This document shows, one piece after another, positions 1-12,180 of a stretch of 64,000 nt of DNA. The notes beneath the pieces are model-generated. The model saw only the letters and a program-made list of their open reading frames with translations. It was not told the origin of the DNA and did not search any database. Both the position numbers and the translations under genes were made by a program. Source of the stretch: Piliocolobus tephrosceles (lineage: Eukaryota > Chordata > Mammalia > Primates > Cercopithecidae); NCBI RefSeq assembly GCF_002776525.5, contig NC_045436.1, forward strand, positions 5,805,918 through 5,869,917, in the 5' to 3' direction. The number at the start of each line of letters is the position of its first letter. Within the stretch, counting starts at the first letter, position 1.

Positions 1-1180
1 GAGCCTTCGTGCAATGGGCTTGTGCTCTGGTGCCTCTGACATCCCACGAGTGAAAGAGCTCTCCATTTGCCCCCTTTTCTAAATAGGATGGGTACAGCTG
101 GAGCGAAACTACCCTGCCGGGCCCCCCCGGATCCGCTGACTCCTGGGGAACCCACAGAGGCAGGACTGAAATCTATGCTTGTTGCCACAGGCCTTTGATG
201 TTCTGTAGTTGTTTGTTACCCAGAATTTTTGTAGCAAAAGCTAACTGATACAATTAACAGCTATATTTACTAAGATCTCCTCTAAGTTGAATGAAAAATA
301 TATCAAACGTTCCCTTTTAATATAATCTCTATTTCAATCGAGAAACAGGCTGAGTCCACACCAGGTTGGTAAACTGGTAGCCTGCTAATGTATTTCATTT
401 GACTTGCACGTTGCTGGCACACAAATGTTAAAATGTATACACACATACAATTGTCAATATTTAAGAAACGTAGAGATTTCACGTAAGACCAGATTTCCAG
501 ATTCTCTTGAAACATAAGATTGGCAGCTTTGGCAGGATCTCCATTTGGGGGTGGGGTGACAATACACTGGCTCTCTTGAGAGACGGTCCTGCATCCTGCA
601 GCTTGTCACCCTTCCTAACGCCCTCCAGCACGGAAAGCATCAAATGCCACTCACACAACGGCTGGGCTGTTGCCTCCTTTTTATAATATTTAAGAAAAAA
701 GTAAATATTTTATTTTTTAAAAATGAAATCCTAATTTATCAAATATTATTTTCCTAAAACTCATCAAGCCATGACACAAATAGGTCAGATATGTTAATTT
801 TTGACATGACCCTTTCTGCAGTTTAACTCCCCAGGACTAAAGTTTTCAGCTGTTGAACCCTCACGTTTGTGTATTTAAAGATTAGATTGCAAAGAATGAC
901 TGGAGTCCTGGTCATTTTTGCCAGATTCTTCATGAATTCTGAATTAATTTCTTCCCTCTCGGTGCCAATTTAAAAAGTATTCCAGCTGAAGCAGTTAAGT
1001 TATTTTTGATGTCATGCAGGTGCCTGAATTTTTAATTACAGAAGTAAGGAAAGCTTCTGGCCAGTTTTGGGGAAGGGTTTTTTCCTATTATCTTTAAAGA
1101 TGGGCAGAACAGTCCATGTGAAGTCCTAGAGTGACCAGAGCACACGCCACCTGGAAAGCGCTCCGTTCCCACCTCGTTAC
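1..1180 (-). other. STOX2: STOX2 intron downstream of the exon (partial)
   Basis: Intronic sequence on the 3' side of the exon in gene orientation. It begins at the donor (GT at 1180-1179) and runs out of the window at position 1. I looked for the next STOX2 coding exon, which would complete the winged helix, and found no open frame resembling it. No interspersed repeat is recognised with confidence. The 670-730 stretch is strongly A/T-rich. Confidence 0.75.
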
Positions 1181-1181
1181 C
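1175..1181 (-). promoter_or_regulatory. STOX2: Splice donor of the STOX2 exon
   Basis: On the minus strand the exon ends CCCAG and the intron begins GTAACG. The exon side and the GTAA core fit the mammalian donor consensus well. The donor follows the first base of a glycine codon (phase 1). Confidence 0.88.
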
Positions 1182-1333
1182 TGGGAAACACGTGGTCAGG
1201 TGTTCCATCAGTGCTTCTTGCGTGACAGGTTTTCTTGCCGAGTTCATTGCCGAGATGGCCAAGCAGAGGATTTCCCCGAGTGGAATAAACTGAGACTGAC
1301 TGATGGGAGACATACTGATTGGTGATACATCAC
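1181..1333 (-). CDS. STOX2: STOX2 internal coding exon (start of storkhead winged-helix domain)
   Basis: A 153-nt exon of storkhead box protein 2, a nuclear winged-helix protein related to STOX1. Read on the minus strand it encodes 51 residues including SPISQSQFIPLGEILCLAIS, then AMNSARKPVTQEALMEHLTT and CFP. The match to STOX2 is from memory of the protein family, not a search. The first part is a Ser/Pro/Gln-rich linker; from about PLGEI onward it is the first helices of the storkhead domain, whose remainder lies in the next exon outside this window. The acceptor is TTTCCGCAG and the donor is CAG|GTAACG. One nucleotide of a glycine codon is carried at each end (phase 1-1), so skipping the exon would keep the frame but remove the start of the DNA-binding domain. 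No stop or frameshift is present, so it looks intact. The frame stays open for some way into both introns, which has no coding meaning. Confidence 0.93.
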
Positions 1334-1360
1334 CTGCGGAAAGACAGTTTTCAAGTGAGC
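1334..1360 (-). promoter_or_regulatory. STOX2: Splice acceptor and candidate branch point of the STOX2 exon
   Basis: Minus-strand reading gives TGAAAACTGTCTTTCCGCAG directly before the exon, ending in a CAG acceptor with a short pyrimidine run (CTGTCTTTCC). A yUnAy-like CTCAC lies at 1359-1355, with its A about 22 nt upstream of the acceptor, a normal branch-point distance. Confidence 0.8.
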
Positions 1361-3528
1361 GGTTCATTAAAAGCGCCGGTCGTCTGTCAGACACGCACCT
1401 TCACCCGTGCACACCCCTCCCACCCTCACGCGCCCACCCAGCCCTGGTCCGATGAACACAGTCAGTTCCGCACACAGAACTGCTTGCCACTTCCACCCTG
1501 AACACAGAAGCCACCGCCAGTTCCACTCAGGTGGAAAGACTTCCGCACGCAGTGGAAGGTCCTACTGCCTCGACACACAAATAAAACCTCCCTTTAACAT
1601 CTGAGATCTCATTTCAATAGTCCTAGTACTGAAAGTCTTGCAACAACAGGCTTTTATTTCCGTTTTTATTAACTTGGAGCTGATTTATTTAATAACTGCC
1701 ATTCATATCCCAACAAACTGCATTAGTGTAACTTGATGATTCATTCTTTCAAACACTGAACGCCTTTACGTCTGCTGGGGGTACAGGAGCTGCAGAGACA
1801 GAGTGCGCGCCTCTCCCCAAACACCTCTGCCCTCAGCTTCTATTTAAGTGGAGGAGACAGACAAGTAGCTCAAAGTTCCCAACGTTGTGTGGCAGGCGCA
1901 CAAGAGAACAGAACAACACCTGGGAGCTGAGAGAGGGAGGATAATGGCACAGGGAGGTGAGGGTGGGGCTCAGAAGCAGGAAGTTCCAAGGTTCCACCAA
2001 GGAGGTGTAATCTGAACCCAGTGCTCAAGAGTAGGTGTGTCCTGTGGAGCTGGGACCTAGAAGCAGATGTTCTCTGGGGCACAGAAGAGAAGGGGTACAG
2101 GTAGGTAGGGACGACCATGAACAAAGAGCTGAGTGTCCAAGCTCTGCATTCTATGAGGGGTGGTGAGCCGTGGAACGCCAAAGGCAGGTGTGGATTTCAG
2201 AAAGATGACTGTGGTGGTCGTGGGGATGATGGCCTGGGAGGGGTGGGAGAAGGCAGATTACAATTCCCTCAGAGATTGTGGCCTGCTGCACACTAAAAGG
2301 GCCCGTGGAGGCAGGAGAGGCTGAAGAGCCCGCATCGGAGGGGTAATGGACGGTGACTCTTGAGATGTCAACCTACAATGCAAATGTCTGTCTTCATTTC
2401 TCGTCTTTATGCCACAGTGCAGTGATTTTCCAGCGATGCTCCAAGGATGCCTAGAATTTCCTGGAATATTTCTGGTACAGAGGTGCCCCCAGCAGAAGCA
2501 GAGGCTGGGACAGCAGGAAAGCCAGCTTCTGTCACCTGAGTGCCACCTGTTTTATACCTGGGGTTCTCCAAGGTTGCACTTGAAAAGATGTCCTACACAA
2601 AGAGGATGCAAATTATTAACACAGTAGAACACAGAAGGGCTCACGGGGTCTGTTAACTTTCTAATCTGATTTCCTAAATGTACGCACATAATCTCTCCGT
2701 TTTTGTTTCTGAAGCATGTAATAAGCTACCATGGCTGACCAAAACCGAGACTCGGTGGGCCTGTGGCATTAAGTAACACCCTCCCCGACAAGGTGTATGG
2801 CTGCTCTGGCGTGGACCAGCCTCCTCACTGTCACGTACTTAAAGCGGTGCCCAGCTATAGTTCCCAGTTTGCAGGAGGAATGTAGAGTCCCTGCTGCTCT
2901 GATGGGCTAGACAAGAAATGGTTTGCTAGACGAAATCGGGCAGCTGGGCCTGGGATGGAGATCAGCGTGTGTGGGGAGAGTCCGGCAGGTGCCTCGGACA
3001 AAGCAGCAGGACTCCAGCGCCCAAGGCCCGGGCCTCACCCCCTTCCCAAACCCAGTGCAGTTCAATGCCCCCCTTTCCCTGGACCACATGCGGCTCCCAT
3101 CAGCTCTACTGTAGCTCCACTCTCTGCAAGATGGATATGAGAAGGATAAGACATTGTCCCAGTGGCCAGAGGGAGACAGGAGCACCCACATCCAGAAAAG
3201 GAGGAAGAGAGAAAAATCAGCAGAAGCCAGGAACTGACCTAGCTCAGAAGCCACACATTTCTGGGGCCTATGGGTCATAGGCATCATAAAGAGACGCCCT
3301 CGGAAAAATTCTTACAATATTTTGTGGGGCAAGAGCAGGCGAGAGTGAGCGTGAACTTGGGCCCATTTTGGGGGATGTGAGTTTCACTCATTGGCTGGTG
3401 AACCTCAATTCATAATGGTGACTCAAAAGTGACCGAATGATGTGGGCTAGGACCACCTCAGTGGGCAAGTTTGCAACTGCCTAGAACAATGTATTTAAAT
3501 CTTAAAGAAAAGACTTGTCATATCCTTT
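1334..3528. other. Intronic stretch, mostly unassigned
   Basis: Upstream STOX2 intron. I see no exon or recent repeat. The 1780-2200 part has the texture of an old LINE/MIR-type relic (a line on counts, a 'tctgccctcagc' motif and a run of GGAGG-rich sequence) but is too diverged to name. It ends in a C13 run at 3529-3541 followed by A6. Confidence 0.5.
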
Positions 3529-3549
3529 CCCCCCCCCCCCCAAAAAAGC

Positions 3550-3750
3550 TGTTTTTGTTTGTTTGTTTTGTTTTGTTTTGAGACAGGGTCTGGCTCTGTG
3601 ACTCAGGCTGGAGTGAAATGACACAATCATAGCTCACTGCAACCTTGAACTCAAGAGATCCTCCCACCTCAGCCTTCCAAATAGCTAGGACTACAGTCTG
3701 GCCACCTCTTAAAGAGCTGGGATTACAGGTGTGAGCCACCATGCCCAGCC
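3550..3750 (-). mobile_element. Alu, internally deleted (old, AluJ-like)
   Basis: Minus orientation: T/G-rich tail from 3550, GAGACAGGGTCT at 3581, and the right arm ending in AGGACTACAG at about 3694. It then jumps directly to the 5' end of the left arm (GAGCTGGGATTACAGGTGTG). Roughly 100 bp of the centre is missing. It forms a head-to-head pair with the next Alu. Confidence 0.88.
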
Positions 3751-3781
3751 CAAACAAAGTCTTATTCTAAAACCTAATGTG

Positions 3782-4083
3782 GGTTGGCTGTGATGGCTCA
3801 CACCTATAATCCCAACATTTCTAGCAGTCAAGGCGGGCTGATTGTTTGAGCCCGGGAGTTTGAGACCAGCCTGGGCAACATGACGAGACCCCATCTCTAC
3901 AAAAACTACAAAAATTAGCTGGGCATGGTGGCACATGCCTGTGGTCCCAGCTGCTTAGTAGGCTAAGGTGGGAAGATCGCTTGAGCCCGGGAGGTCGAGG
4001 CTACAGTGAGCTGAGATTGCACCACTGCACTCCAGCCTGGCCGACAGAGCAAGACCCTGTCTCTAAATCAATAAATACATAAG
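3782..4083 (+). mobile_element. Alu, full length (AluJ-like)
   Basis: Plus orientation with both arms. The middle linker and GAGCCCGGGAGTTTGAGACC point to an old J-type element. The tail is an A/T mix (AAATCAATAAATACATAAG). The preceding minus Alu ends 31 bp before it. Confidence 0.9.
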
Positions 4084-4809
4084 AAATATGTAAAGACTGG
4101 CTGAGCGCTGGTGCGAGCTGCAGCGGAGGTGGAGTTGGGAAGTTCACCTGTTTGGCCCCGCCCTCTCCACAGCAGGCCCTACAGCTCAGGCATAGACAGT
4201 CTGAGACACTGGCCTGTGGTTCCTTCTCTGTCACTCCACCTCCACTGGATAGGACAGGGCACTGAGGCCGGCTTTCTTACAGAGTGATAAGTTAGCCCCT
4301 GAAAGTCACCCGGGATGATTTTAAAAGTCAGATGAAAAGGAAGATAGGATCACGGGCAAAGAGGGAGAGGACCAATGCAGATTCCAGAACCTCTGGACTT
4401 GGGTATCACTTGAGAGGTCAATACCTTCTAATGTGTGCCTATTATATAACTAAGAACATCTCAGAAGATGAAAGATACTAAAATACTAACTATGATCCCC
4501 AAAATGCAGGTCGGACTATTTCCAGATTTTTGTATAGGTCATAAGAAGAAACTCGAACCCTCTGTAAAAAAAAAAAAAATGACTATTAGCAAAATTAACT
4601 GCTTAAGTTTAGGTCATGATTGTCCTTACGGATTTAGCTGAAACAATTTGTTTGGTTTCACTGCCATATTCTCGGTTAATTTCTTTTCATTCATTGCAGC
4701 CAACTCCAAGAGGCAGCATGCTTTAAGTGCGTCTGAATGGCATTTGCTTTGGAAAAGTTCAGTTTCACTATAATAATGAATATGGGCAGTAACTTTTAAC
4801 TCAGAATGT
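4084..4809. other. Unassigned intronic stretch
   Basis: No exon or identifiable element. It contains a pure A run at about 4567-4579. Confidence 0.4.
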
Positions 4810-5625
4810 AGAACAAAATGGAATTTGGATGTTCTAAATCACTGTCTCCACCTCATCTCATTTTTGTGTTGCACTAAGATATATTCCTTTCAACTCCTTT
4901 CCCATCCCCAAGCCCATCAGCAATGCTGTCTACACCCTAATGCTGCCTGGTCTGTCCCCTGGATTCTATCCCTGGAGCTCCCTCAAACTGCCATCATCTC
5001 TCACCTGGTCCATCATAACTTGATGATGTTCAGCCTTCCCTCCTGCCTCCAACACTCCCCTCTCCACAGAGCAGCCAAGGTCCTCTTAGGAAAACAAAAA
5101 GCACACCACTTCCCTGCATAAAATCCTCCAGGGACTGCCTACTGCACTTAGAAGAAAAGCTGAATTCTTTGGTAGGCCTACAAGGGCCCACATGGTCTGA
5201 GCCTGTCCACCCAACGCTAGGACCTCTCCCCACCTCCATCCTTACGTGCCACTCACAACCTCCTCTATTCTTTGAGCATGTCAGGCATTTCCTCAACTCA
5301 GGGTCTTTGTATTTTTTTGTGCCCTTGGCCTGGGATGCTCCTTGGGTCGACCTTTCAAGACTGGCTTTTCATGCTTTAGGTATGAATTCAAATGGCACCT
5401 CATCAGAAAGCCCTAACCTGACTGTCTGGTCTACTGCTGTTCCAACACAGCCGAGTTTATTGTCTTCTCTCCCTGCATGTGTGCACGTGGGTTTGGTTCA
5501 CTGGTTTGCTGTCTCACCCACTCGAATGTAAGCTCCGTGACAGAAGGCAACGTGAATGCCGCATTCCCAGCACCGAGAATGATGCGGTGCTTACCCAACA
5601 AATATTTGTTGAATGAATGAATATC
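4810..5625 (+). mobile_element. LINE L2, 3' end
   Basis: Old, pyrimidine-rich plus-strand sequence with L2 landmarks: 'cctccaggga', 'ttggcctgggatgctcc', 'cactcgaatgtaagctcc', 'agcaccgagaatgatg', and the terminal AAATATTTGTTGAATGAATG at about 5600-5620. This is the typical 3' end of an L2 copy. Confidence 0.85.
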
Positions 5626-6035
5626 CATTTTTAACATTTTAATCCAAGGAATTTCTTAGTAATCTTAAAGGATTATAATTTTATTAATATTTTTGCTAAA
5701 TAATAGCAAACAAAAAGAGAATAAGTTTAGCCATGCAATTTCTAAGACTCCCCCAATTAACTGCACGAGCAATAGTCCTCCAAACACAGCAGTTACTATA
5801 GAAAAATAACTTTATAATACAACTATTATATAGCAATAAGAAATTAAAAATTAAGAAAAACGAGTAGATTTTTTAAAAGAATAATTATATATTAAGTGAA
5901 GTTTAGAACATACACTTAAGATCTGTATTAAAGGAATCACAGGTGTCTCTCAACACAACATAAACATTATTCAAGTTTACCATAATCTTCTGTAGATCTT
6001 ATATAAACCTGCTTAATGAGCCAACTAGTCATATT

Positions 6036-6129
6036 TAAGACCAACATGGCACATGTATACATATATAACAAACCTGCACGTTGTGCACATGTACCCTAGA
6101 ACTTAAAGTATTAAAAAAAAAAAAAAAAA
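6036..6129 (+). mobile_element. L1 3'-terminal fragment with poly(A)
   Basis: The ACATGGCACATGTATACATA ... GCACATGTACCCTAGAACTT sequence is the end of a primate L1 3' UTR, followed by an 18-20 bp A-rich tail. It is severely 5' truncated (under 100 bp). I could not find a convincing target-site duplication. Confidence 0.85.
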
Positions 6130-7989
6130 GATATGCTACTAGAAAATTCTTGCAACTACTGGACCACATTTATTTCTTCAAAGAAGAAAAAACAGAATGT
6201 AAGTACTGCTAAAATATTGTTGGTCATGATAATCTACATAATCTACAGAAACTACCATATTTTGCATGAAGTGTGAATTATAACTTACTTGTCTATAATT
6301 TATAGGATGGATTTTTCTATCGTCAGAATTAGTTCAGAACACATTCATAACAACAACTCATCTTAAAGCACATTGGCACTTTGTCAGCTACAAAATTCTT
6401 TCTAAACTGCTATAATTCCGTCCTATTGTTCTAAAAAAGAAGGAGTAGATAGGTTTTAGTTCAGCTTTATTTTCTTACGAACATCCATTTAAGTACAGTC
6501 CTCAGAGAACTTTTTGTCAAATCTAGGCTGTTTCAGATAAAACCAAACTCGGTGTCCTGGACAGAGGAAGCATTCCATAGATTTTTAAGTGAGCTTAAAA
6601 TGTGAAAAGACATGAAAGGATTACAATTGTAAGTAAACTTCTGTTTTAAGAGCATTTAACATTTAAAATGCATGAGTGAAAACGTGGACACTGCTTTCAT
6701 GTGAGGTCGTTGTCAGCTGACTGGCCTGAAGAGAAACAGCAGCCGGGTGGATGATGAGGGGCGTGGAAGACGGACCCCTCCAGGAGAGGCGGAACAGCCC
6801 AGGCAGCCTGGGAGGCAGCACGCCGAGACCAGGCAGCGCAGGGAGCTGAGCCTGGGGAGCTGCGGCAGGTTCAGGCTCCCCTGGGGCAGGCTGGTGGTGA
6901 GATACAGAGAAAAATAGACCAACCAGATCCTGGCTGACAAGAAGGCTTAGATCTTATTCTTGATGCTGATGGGGCACTGCCCATGTTTTCATGCAGACAA
7001 AAACACATGATATGCTTGTATGAGAAAATCACTCTTGTGAGGAGAAAGAGCTGGTGACTCCTAAAACCGTTCGCGCAACAGACAACAGGCAGAGGTCCTG
7101 CAGATGCCAACCTACTCTTTGATTGTCTACAGCTAGTCACCCCTACCTCAGGAAATAGCTTTATCAAGCACATCCATTTTCACTATTTAAATCCCTCTGT
7201 CTACTTTCCCCATCCAACTTTTGGCCCGTTACTTTAGTTAGAGTTATTTCAAAAAAAACTCTCTCTCACATAATTCATTCTTTCAAGAAATATCCGAATT
7301 CCTATTATACATCAAATACCTTTAAGCACTCAAGTTCCAAAACTGTTCTTATCTTGGTTCTATTTGTGCAAAAAAAAAAAAAAAAAAAAAAGACTGTAAT
7401 AAAGCCCTGTCCTTTATAAACGGCATTTTCACTTTTTGCAGTCATTAATTGAGGTTCCAGGAACTTGTCAGCCTGTGCACACGCAGGAGGCCAGCACCGC
7501 TCCTGGGATGTGACTTTCACAACAGTTTATACTCTCTCCTTCCTGGGTGACATCCGTAGCTTTCCAAAAGATACCTGCTACAGAAGCCAACATAAAACTA
7601 TGTCATTCCATCTTAAAGCACCCATCCTCATACAACTGTGGAAGAAAAGGAAAGCCAGAATTTCCCCAGGTGAACTGCATCACAGCGAACAGCGTGGAAA
7701 GTACCAGCCTCCATCCTCTATCTCAGCTTTCTTTAAATAATTTTTTTTTCAAGCACCAACATTCCATAAGAATTATCTTGTTTTCCTTTTAAGGTACTAT
7801 TTTTCATTGCAAGTGTGAATGTAATCTATCCTCTGGGTTGAAGAGTTATCTTTGACATTAATGAAGTTCTTGTACCAAAACAACTCACTCACAAATGCGG
7901 TTCTGAAACTGTACTAGTTTATAATTGGGAAATTCCCAGTATACAAAAAGCATTTGAGAGATATTTTGGTAAGTATCCAGTCTCTTAAA
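6130..7989. other. Unassigned intronic stretch
   Basis: No exon or named repeat. It contains an A run at about 7370-7391. The 6690-6900 part is relatively G/C-rich without a clear CpG cluster. Confidence 0.4.
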
Positions 7990-8095
7990 ACAAAATACAA
8001 TTATCCACTCTGTGCCTGTTTCCTCATCTGTAAAATGAGAGTTTGGATGAAATGATTTCAAAGGTTCCTTCAGGCTCCTAAATCCTATGATCCTA
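7990..8095 (+). mobile_element. MIR-family fragment
   Basis: Contains 'gtttcctcatctgtaaaatg' and 'ggttccttcaggctcctaaa', ending in 'cctatgatcctat'. These are hallmarks of the MIR core and 3' side in plus orientation. Confidence 0.6.
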
Positions 8096-10675
8096 TATCA
8101 ATGCAGCAGAATTCTGGCATAAAAGCATCATATAGTACGAACGTCTAGCTCTGTTTCCATCATGCTGGGGAAACTATTTTAACACTCATCTGATCTGAAA
8201 AAGTTAGGCTTTAATTTTCAAAGAAATGGCTCCATATACTGGCTAGTAATTTTTTTTTCCTTACAATAAAGGCTTCATCATTTTCTCTTTCTAAATTTAA
8301 AGTCTTGCTCAGCTTTGTTCCTCAGAACTAATGTGTGCCCCCTTTTGTTCTCTGTACTGCCAAAATTAACACTCAAGTTAAAATTATGGATGCCAATAAA
8401 ATCACCACAAGTAGTGGATATTGTGATTCCTCATAAAAATAGTCAAACATGTCTGTAAAATGCACTATGGGCATGGCGACAACAGAACTCTATTCCTCTC
8501 AACAAACTCTTCAGATTCATTTGCCAGGTGTTATATTAAATGCTCTTGGGCTTGGGGAAATCACCCGCTTTCTGAGGTTACAGTTAAGTGAACAACTTCT
8601 CGGATGCAGCGCCTCAGACAAATCTTGTGTTTTACAATTTAATTCAATTTATTAATCCCAATTTTATGTATTAATGCTGTTTGGTTCTTTTAACAGAAGG
8701 CCTACTACAATATTTTTTAAAAAGCTCTTCTAAAAAAAACACACACACACACTCACACATACTTCTTTTCTGTGTGCTCTCTGGAAGACTACAACGCCCA
8801 TATGGGGGGCCAGAGTAGACGGCTCCCGTGACCTCACATGCTCCTGCGTTTTAAGCAGCTTTCCTTTGAAACCAGATTACTATTCTTGACTTTCCAATGT
8901 TTGTATTTGACATTCAGAAGAAAACTGGCAATGAAAAGGCACTTTTACTAGTTTACTGTAGGTTTGTTTCAAGTGCCACTGATTTCAAAAGTTGAAGGCT
9001 GAGCCTGTTGGCAATAGTCAACTGAAGGAAACAGCATATAAAAGGAATTTTAGAATATTTAGAGATTCTATAACAACTTTTTAAACGTTTCCTAATGCTT
9101 TCCTTCAACACCTAATGGGTATCTTAAAGCAGGTCCAACTCCTAAGCTATTATTTGAGTAAATCATTTTAATCAAAAGAGAGTGTAAACAGAAGACACTC
9201 ATCAATCATACTGAAATACTGGTGTCCATTAGCTATTCCTTACTAAGAAACTTCTAATGGGAGTAGAGTTAAACAACAGTAACCATGGTGGCTAAGGGCA
9301 CCAAAAAGAATGAGTTAACGTCCCCCACATCACTCGAGCCTTTGTGCTGATCAGTCTGTGTAATGCCACTAGGTGAAGTGATGAGTTAATTGGCTCATTG
9401 GTCTACAGAAGAAACTCATGATCTTCCCAGTCCGCAACCTTTTGTGAGTCATATTAGCGATTGCTCTTGTTACTCAGATTTGACTAGAGGTAAAAAGGTT
9501 ATCACAGAATAAGCAGAGACAGACAAGACAGACAGGGTAGTCAGGCAGAGAGGGGCCATCCACGGGCAGGGGTGGGTGAGAGCGCCCTGGCCAAGAGCCG
9601 CCTTCCCCATCACCAGAGGTGATTCCTGACATCTCTGATAGGAACGACTAAAACTTTTATTGGACCATTTAGCTATTTGCAAGAGATGTGTAGCAGAAAA
9701 GGTAGGATAGAAATATGAGCCCTTCCGTAATTAACGCCTTTGCTAAGGCTCCACACTATAACCTATCAACTGCGTCCAGGGTGGTATGTGTTAGGCACAT
9801 GGAATAAAACCTAGCCGAATGCTTTTACACGGCAGGTCCTCAAACGCGTGTAGAATCAAAAGGTCCTACATACATAGACAAGAAGAGGCAAGGCCCTGCT
9901 ACCTTACAAGATGTTTTCCAACACCAGCTGCCACTTGTGCTCCAGTCCTTCAACCAGAATGAAGTTAAAGCCATTTAGCAACAGGGATAAAATCATGATG
10001 AAGTACCAGTCCTAGATGACAACAATTAGCAAGATCTCCCAGATGTCCTGAAATTCTGTAAAGCACCTGACCAACAATAGCACCTGAGTAATACGACGTC
10101 TTCCTTTTCCTTAAGTGCATCACATAGGACAGAACATAAATTCCTATTTTAAGCCACCCTGTACTTCTCTTCCATGTTCATTCTGCAGCATAACCTGGCC
10201 TAACACTAGACATTAGATGCTCCAATTTCCACTGATGATATTTCCCAACTTCAGCTTATAAATCAGTCTAACAACTCTAGGTCACACATTCACTTTCCCT
10301 CCTTTTAAGTTAGAATCACCAGAGCTATTTCTCAGTCTTTGTGTTCTCTGCTTCATCAGTTTAGGGACGACAACAGTAGTGGGGCTGATTTCTGTAAAAT
10401 ATAATTGTAATAGGACAGGAAGGCCTAACTAAATAAACTACAAATATGGACAGGTTGACAGTTCCCAAATTACAACAAAATTATACTGATTGACTGCTAC
10501 CAACCCCCCTAAAACTGAACACCCTCCTACTCCTTCCAGCTGAGATGAAGGTCATTATGAAAGGCCTATGTAAGAACTCAGAGGCATGAAAGAAAGGCCA
10601 GGGGATCAGATCAGATACACAGAGGAAACTTCCAAGTCTCTATACAATTAAGTAACTTTTCTCTCTTCAATTCAG
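8096..10675. other. Long unassigned intronic stretch
   Basis: About 2.6 kb in which I recognise no transposon or exon. A short (CA)n tract lies at about 8740-8759. The lack of young repeats makes it a reasonable place to look for conserved noncoding elements, but conservation cannot be judged from one sequence. Confidence 0.4.
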
Positions 10676-10680
10676 CATTA

Positions 10681-10937
10681 CAAGATGGTGGTAAAGGCCA
10701 TGGGCTTTGTAGTCAAAACTTTAGGTTCAGAGCCCAGTTCTGCTCCTCATTGGTTGTGTGATTTGGGGCAAATTATTTAATTTTTTGAGTTTCAATTTCT
10801 TCTTTTGTAAAGTATACGTACTGATGTTTACCTTGTAGACTCACTGAGAGGATTAAATGAGATAATGGATGTTGAGTGCTTACCCTGTCCCTGAGACCTA
10901 ATACATATTTAATAAATAGTAGCTAGTATTAAAAACA
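10681..10937 (+). mobile_element. MIR SINE, near full length
   Basis: Shows the MIR sequence in order: 'ggccatgggctttgtagtca', 'ttcagagcccagttctgctc', 'tggttgtgtgatttggggca', then GAGAGGATTAAATGAGATAA and TAATAAATAGTAGCTAGTAT at the end. Directly followed by an Alu insertion. Confidence 0.9.
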
Positions 10938-10945
10938 TATTCCCT

Positions 10946-11244
10946 GGTTGGGCACGGTGGCTCACGCTTGTAATCCCAGCACTTTGGGAGGCCAAGGTGG
11001 GTGGATCACCTCAGGTCAGGAGTTCAAGACCAGCCTGGTCAACACGGAGAAAACCCATCTCTATTAAAAATACAAAAATTAGCTGGGCGTGGTGGCAGAT
11101 GCCTATAATCCCAGCTACTCGGGAGGCTGAGGCAGGAGAATCACTTGAATCCGGCAGGCAGAGGTTGCAGTGAGCCAAGATCATGCCACTGGCACTCCAG
11201 CCTGGGTGACAAGGAAAGATTCCATCAAAAAAAAAAAAAAAAAA
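10946..11244 (+). mobile_element. Alu, full length (AluS-like)
   Basis: Plus orientation, two complete arms and an 18-bp A tail (11227-11244). The probable target-site duplication is ATATTCCC before the element (10938-10945) and again just after the tail. Inserted at the 3' edge of the MIR. Confidence 0.93.
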
Positions 11245-11379
11245 TATTCCCCAAGCCCATCTAGATTTATCCAGTTTACTCATTTACCGTGTTTGAATTT
11301 CTACCAATGGAAAATTTGTTTGGTCCTAAAAATAAACCTTTTTAAAAAAACTAACATGTCTTTGGGAAGGTTAAGAGTG

Positions 11380-11467
11380 CAGAGTTCTTTCTTATACTAA
11401 TATACTTTTCTTATACTAGTCTTTCTTATACAGAGTTCTTTCTTATACTAGTAGTATACTAGTTCTT
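11380..11467. repeat. Imperfect short repeats of a TTCTTATACTAGT motif
   Basis: The 20-mer at 11380-11399 (CAGAGTTCTTTCTTATACTA) recurs exactly at 11431-11450. Two further partial copies of TTCTTATACTAGT lie between and after them. Confidence 0.8.
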
Positions 11468-12180
11468 TAATCAGATCACTTTAATCAGATATGTACAATA
11501 CCTAGCATTTGGGACGCATCTCCAGGCTGGGAGTGCACACATGCATCGCACTAGAGACTCTGGAGAGAAAAAGGCAGTAGAAGATGGGAAATAGTGTGGA
11601 TAGAGAGTTACAAGGATATCAAAGGATGTGGACCTATTTCAAAACTTAGGTTGGGCCAATCCATTACCTAAGAAAGGGAAAGGAAACTCAGCACTTAAAT
11701 AAGTAGTGTTAGTACTACAAATCAGTGACACTAGAAGTTAAATAATTTCTGATATGACTTGAATTATTAGTAACCATTCTGGCTCTCTTCTAAGGAAAAT
11801 GTCCTGTAGGAGTCAAAAAGGTGACTTTCACATGAACTTCCCGAACTCCGCATACTCCTTATAACTTAAGGATGGCTTGTCCAATACAATTCAAGTAAAC
11901 CGTGATCAGTGTCCGTATTTGAGGGCCTCACATGCTCATTTGTCCTTAACGGTAACAGTTCTTTACAAGCAGAGTAAGGCCGCTTTCCCGGCTGTGACAC
12001 TGCCTCAAGGTAAGAACCATCACAACTTCTAGAGTGGTATGCATGACTCCTGAGGTCCGCCTTAGCCTGAATATACCCTGTGAAGATGAAGATTCTTAAA
12101 ATTAGCAAAACCAGATCATTCTAACCCTCTATGACAAAAAAAAAAAAAAAAAAATCCTGCTTTTTAAATTGCCCCTCTTC

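Noticed and set aside
1334..1394. In-frame 5' extension of the STOX2 exon reading into the intron
   Set aside because: The apparent first codon at 1394 is GTG. The first real ATG (1367-1365) has a T at -3 and lies inside the acceptor region. The acceptor is strong, so this is just an absence of stops.
1870..2181. 103-codon minus-strand open frame as a possible STOX2 exon
   Set aside because: No similarity to STOX2 and no good acceptor/donor pair around it.
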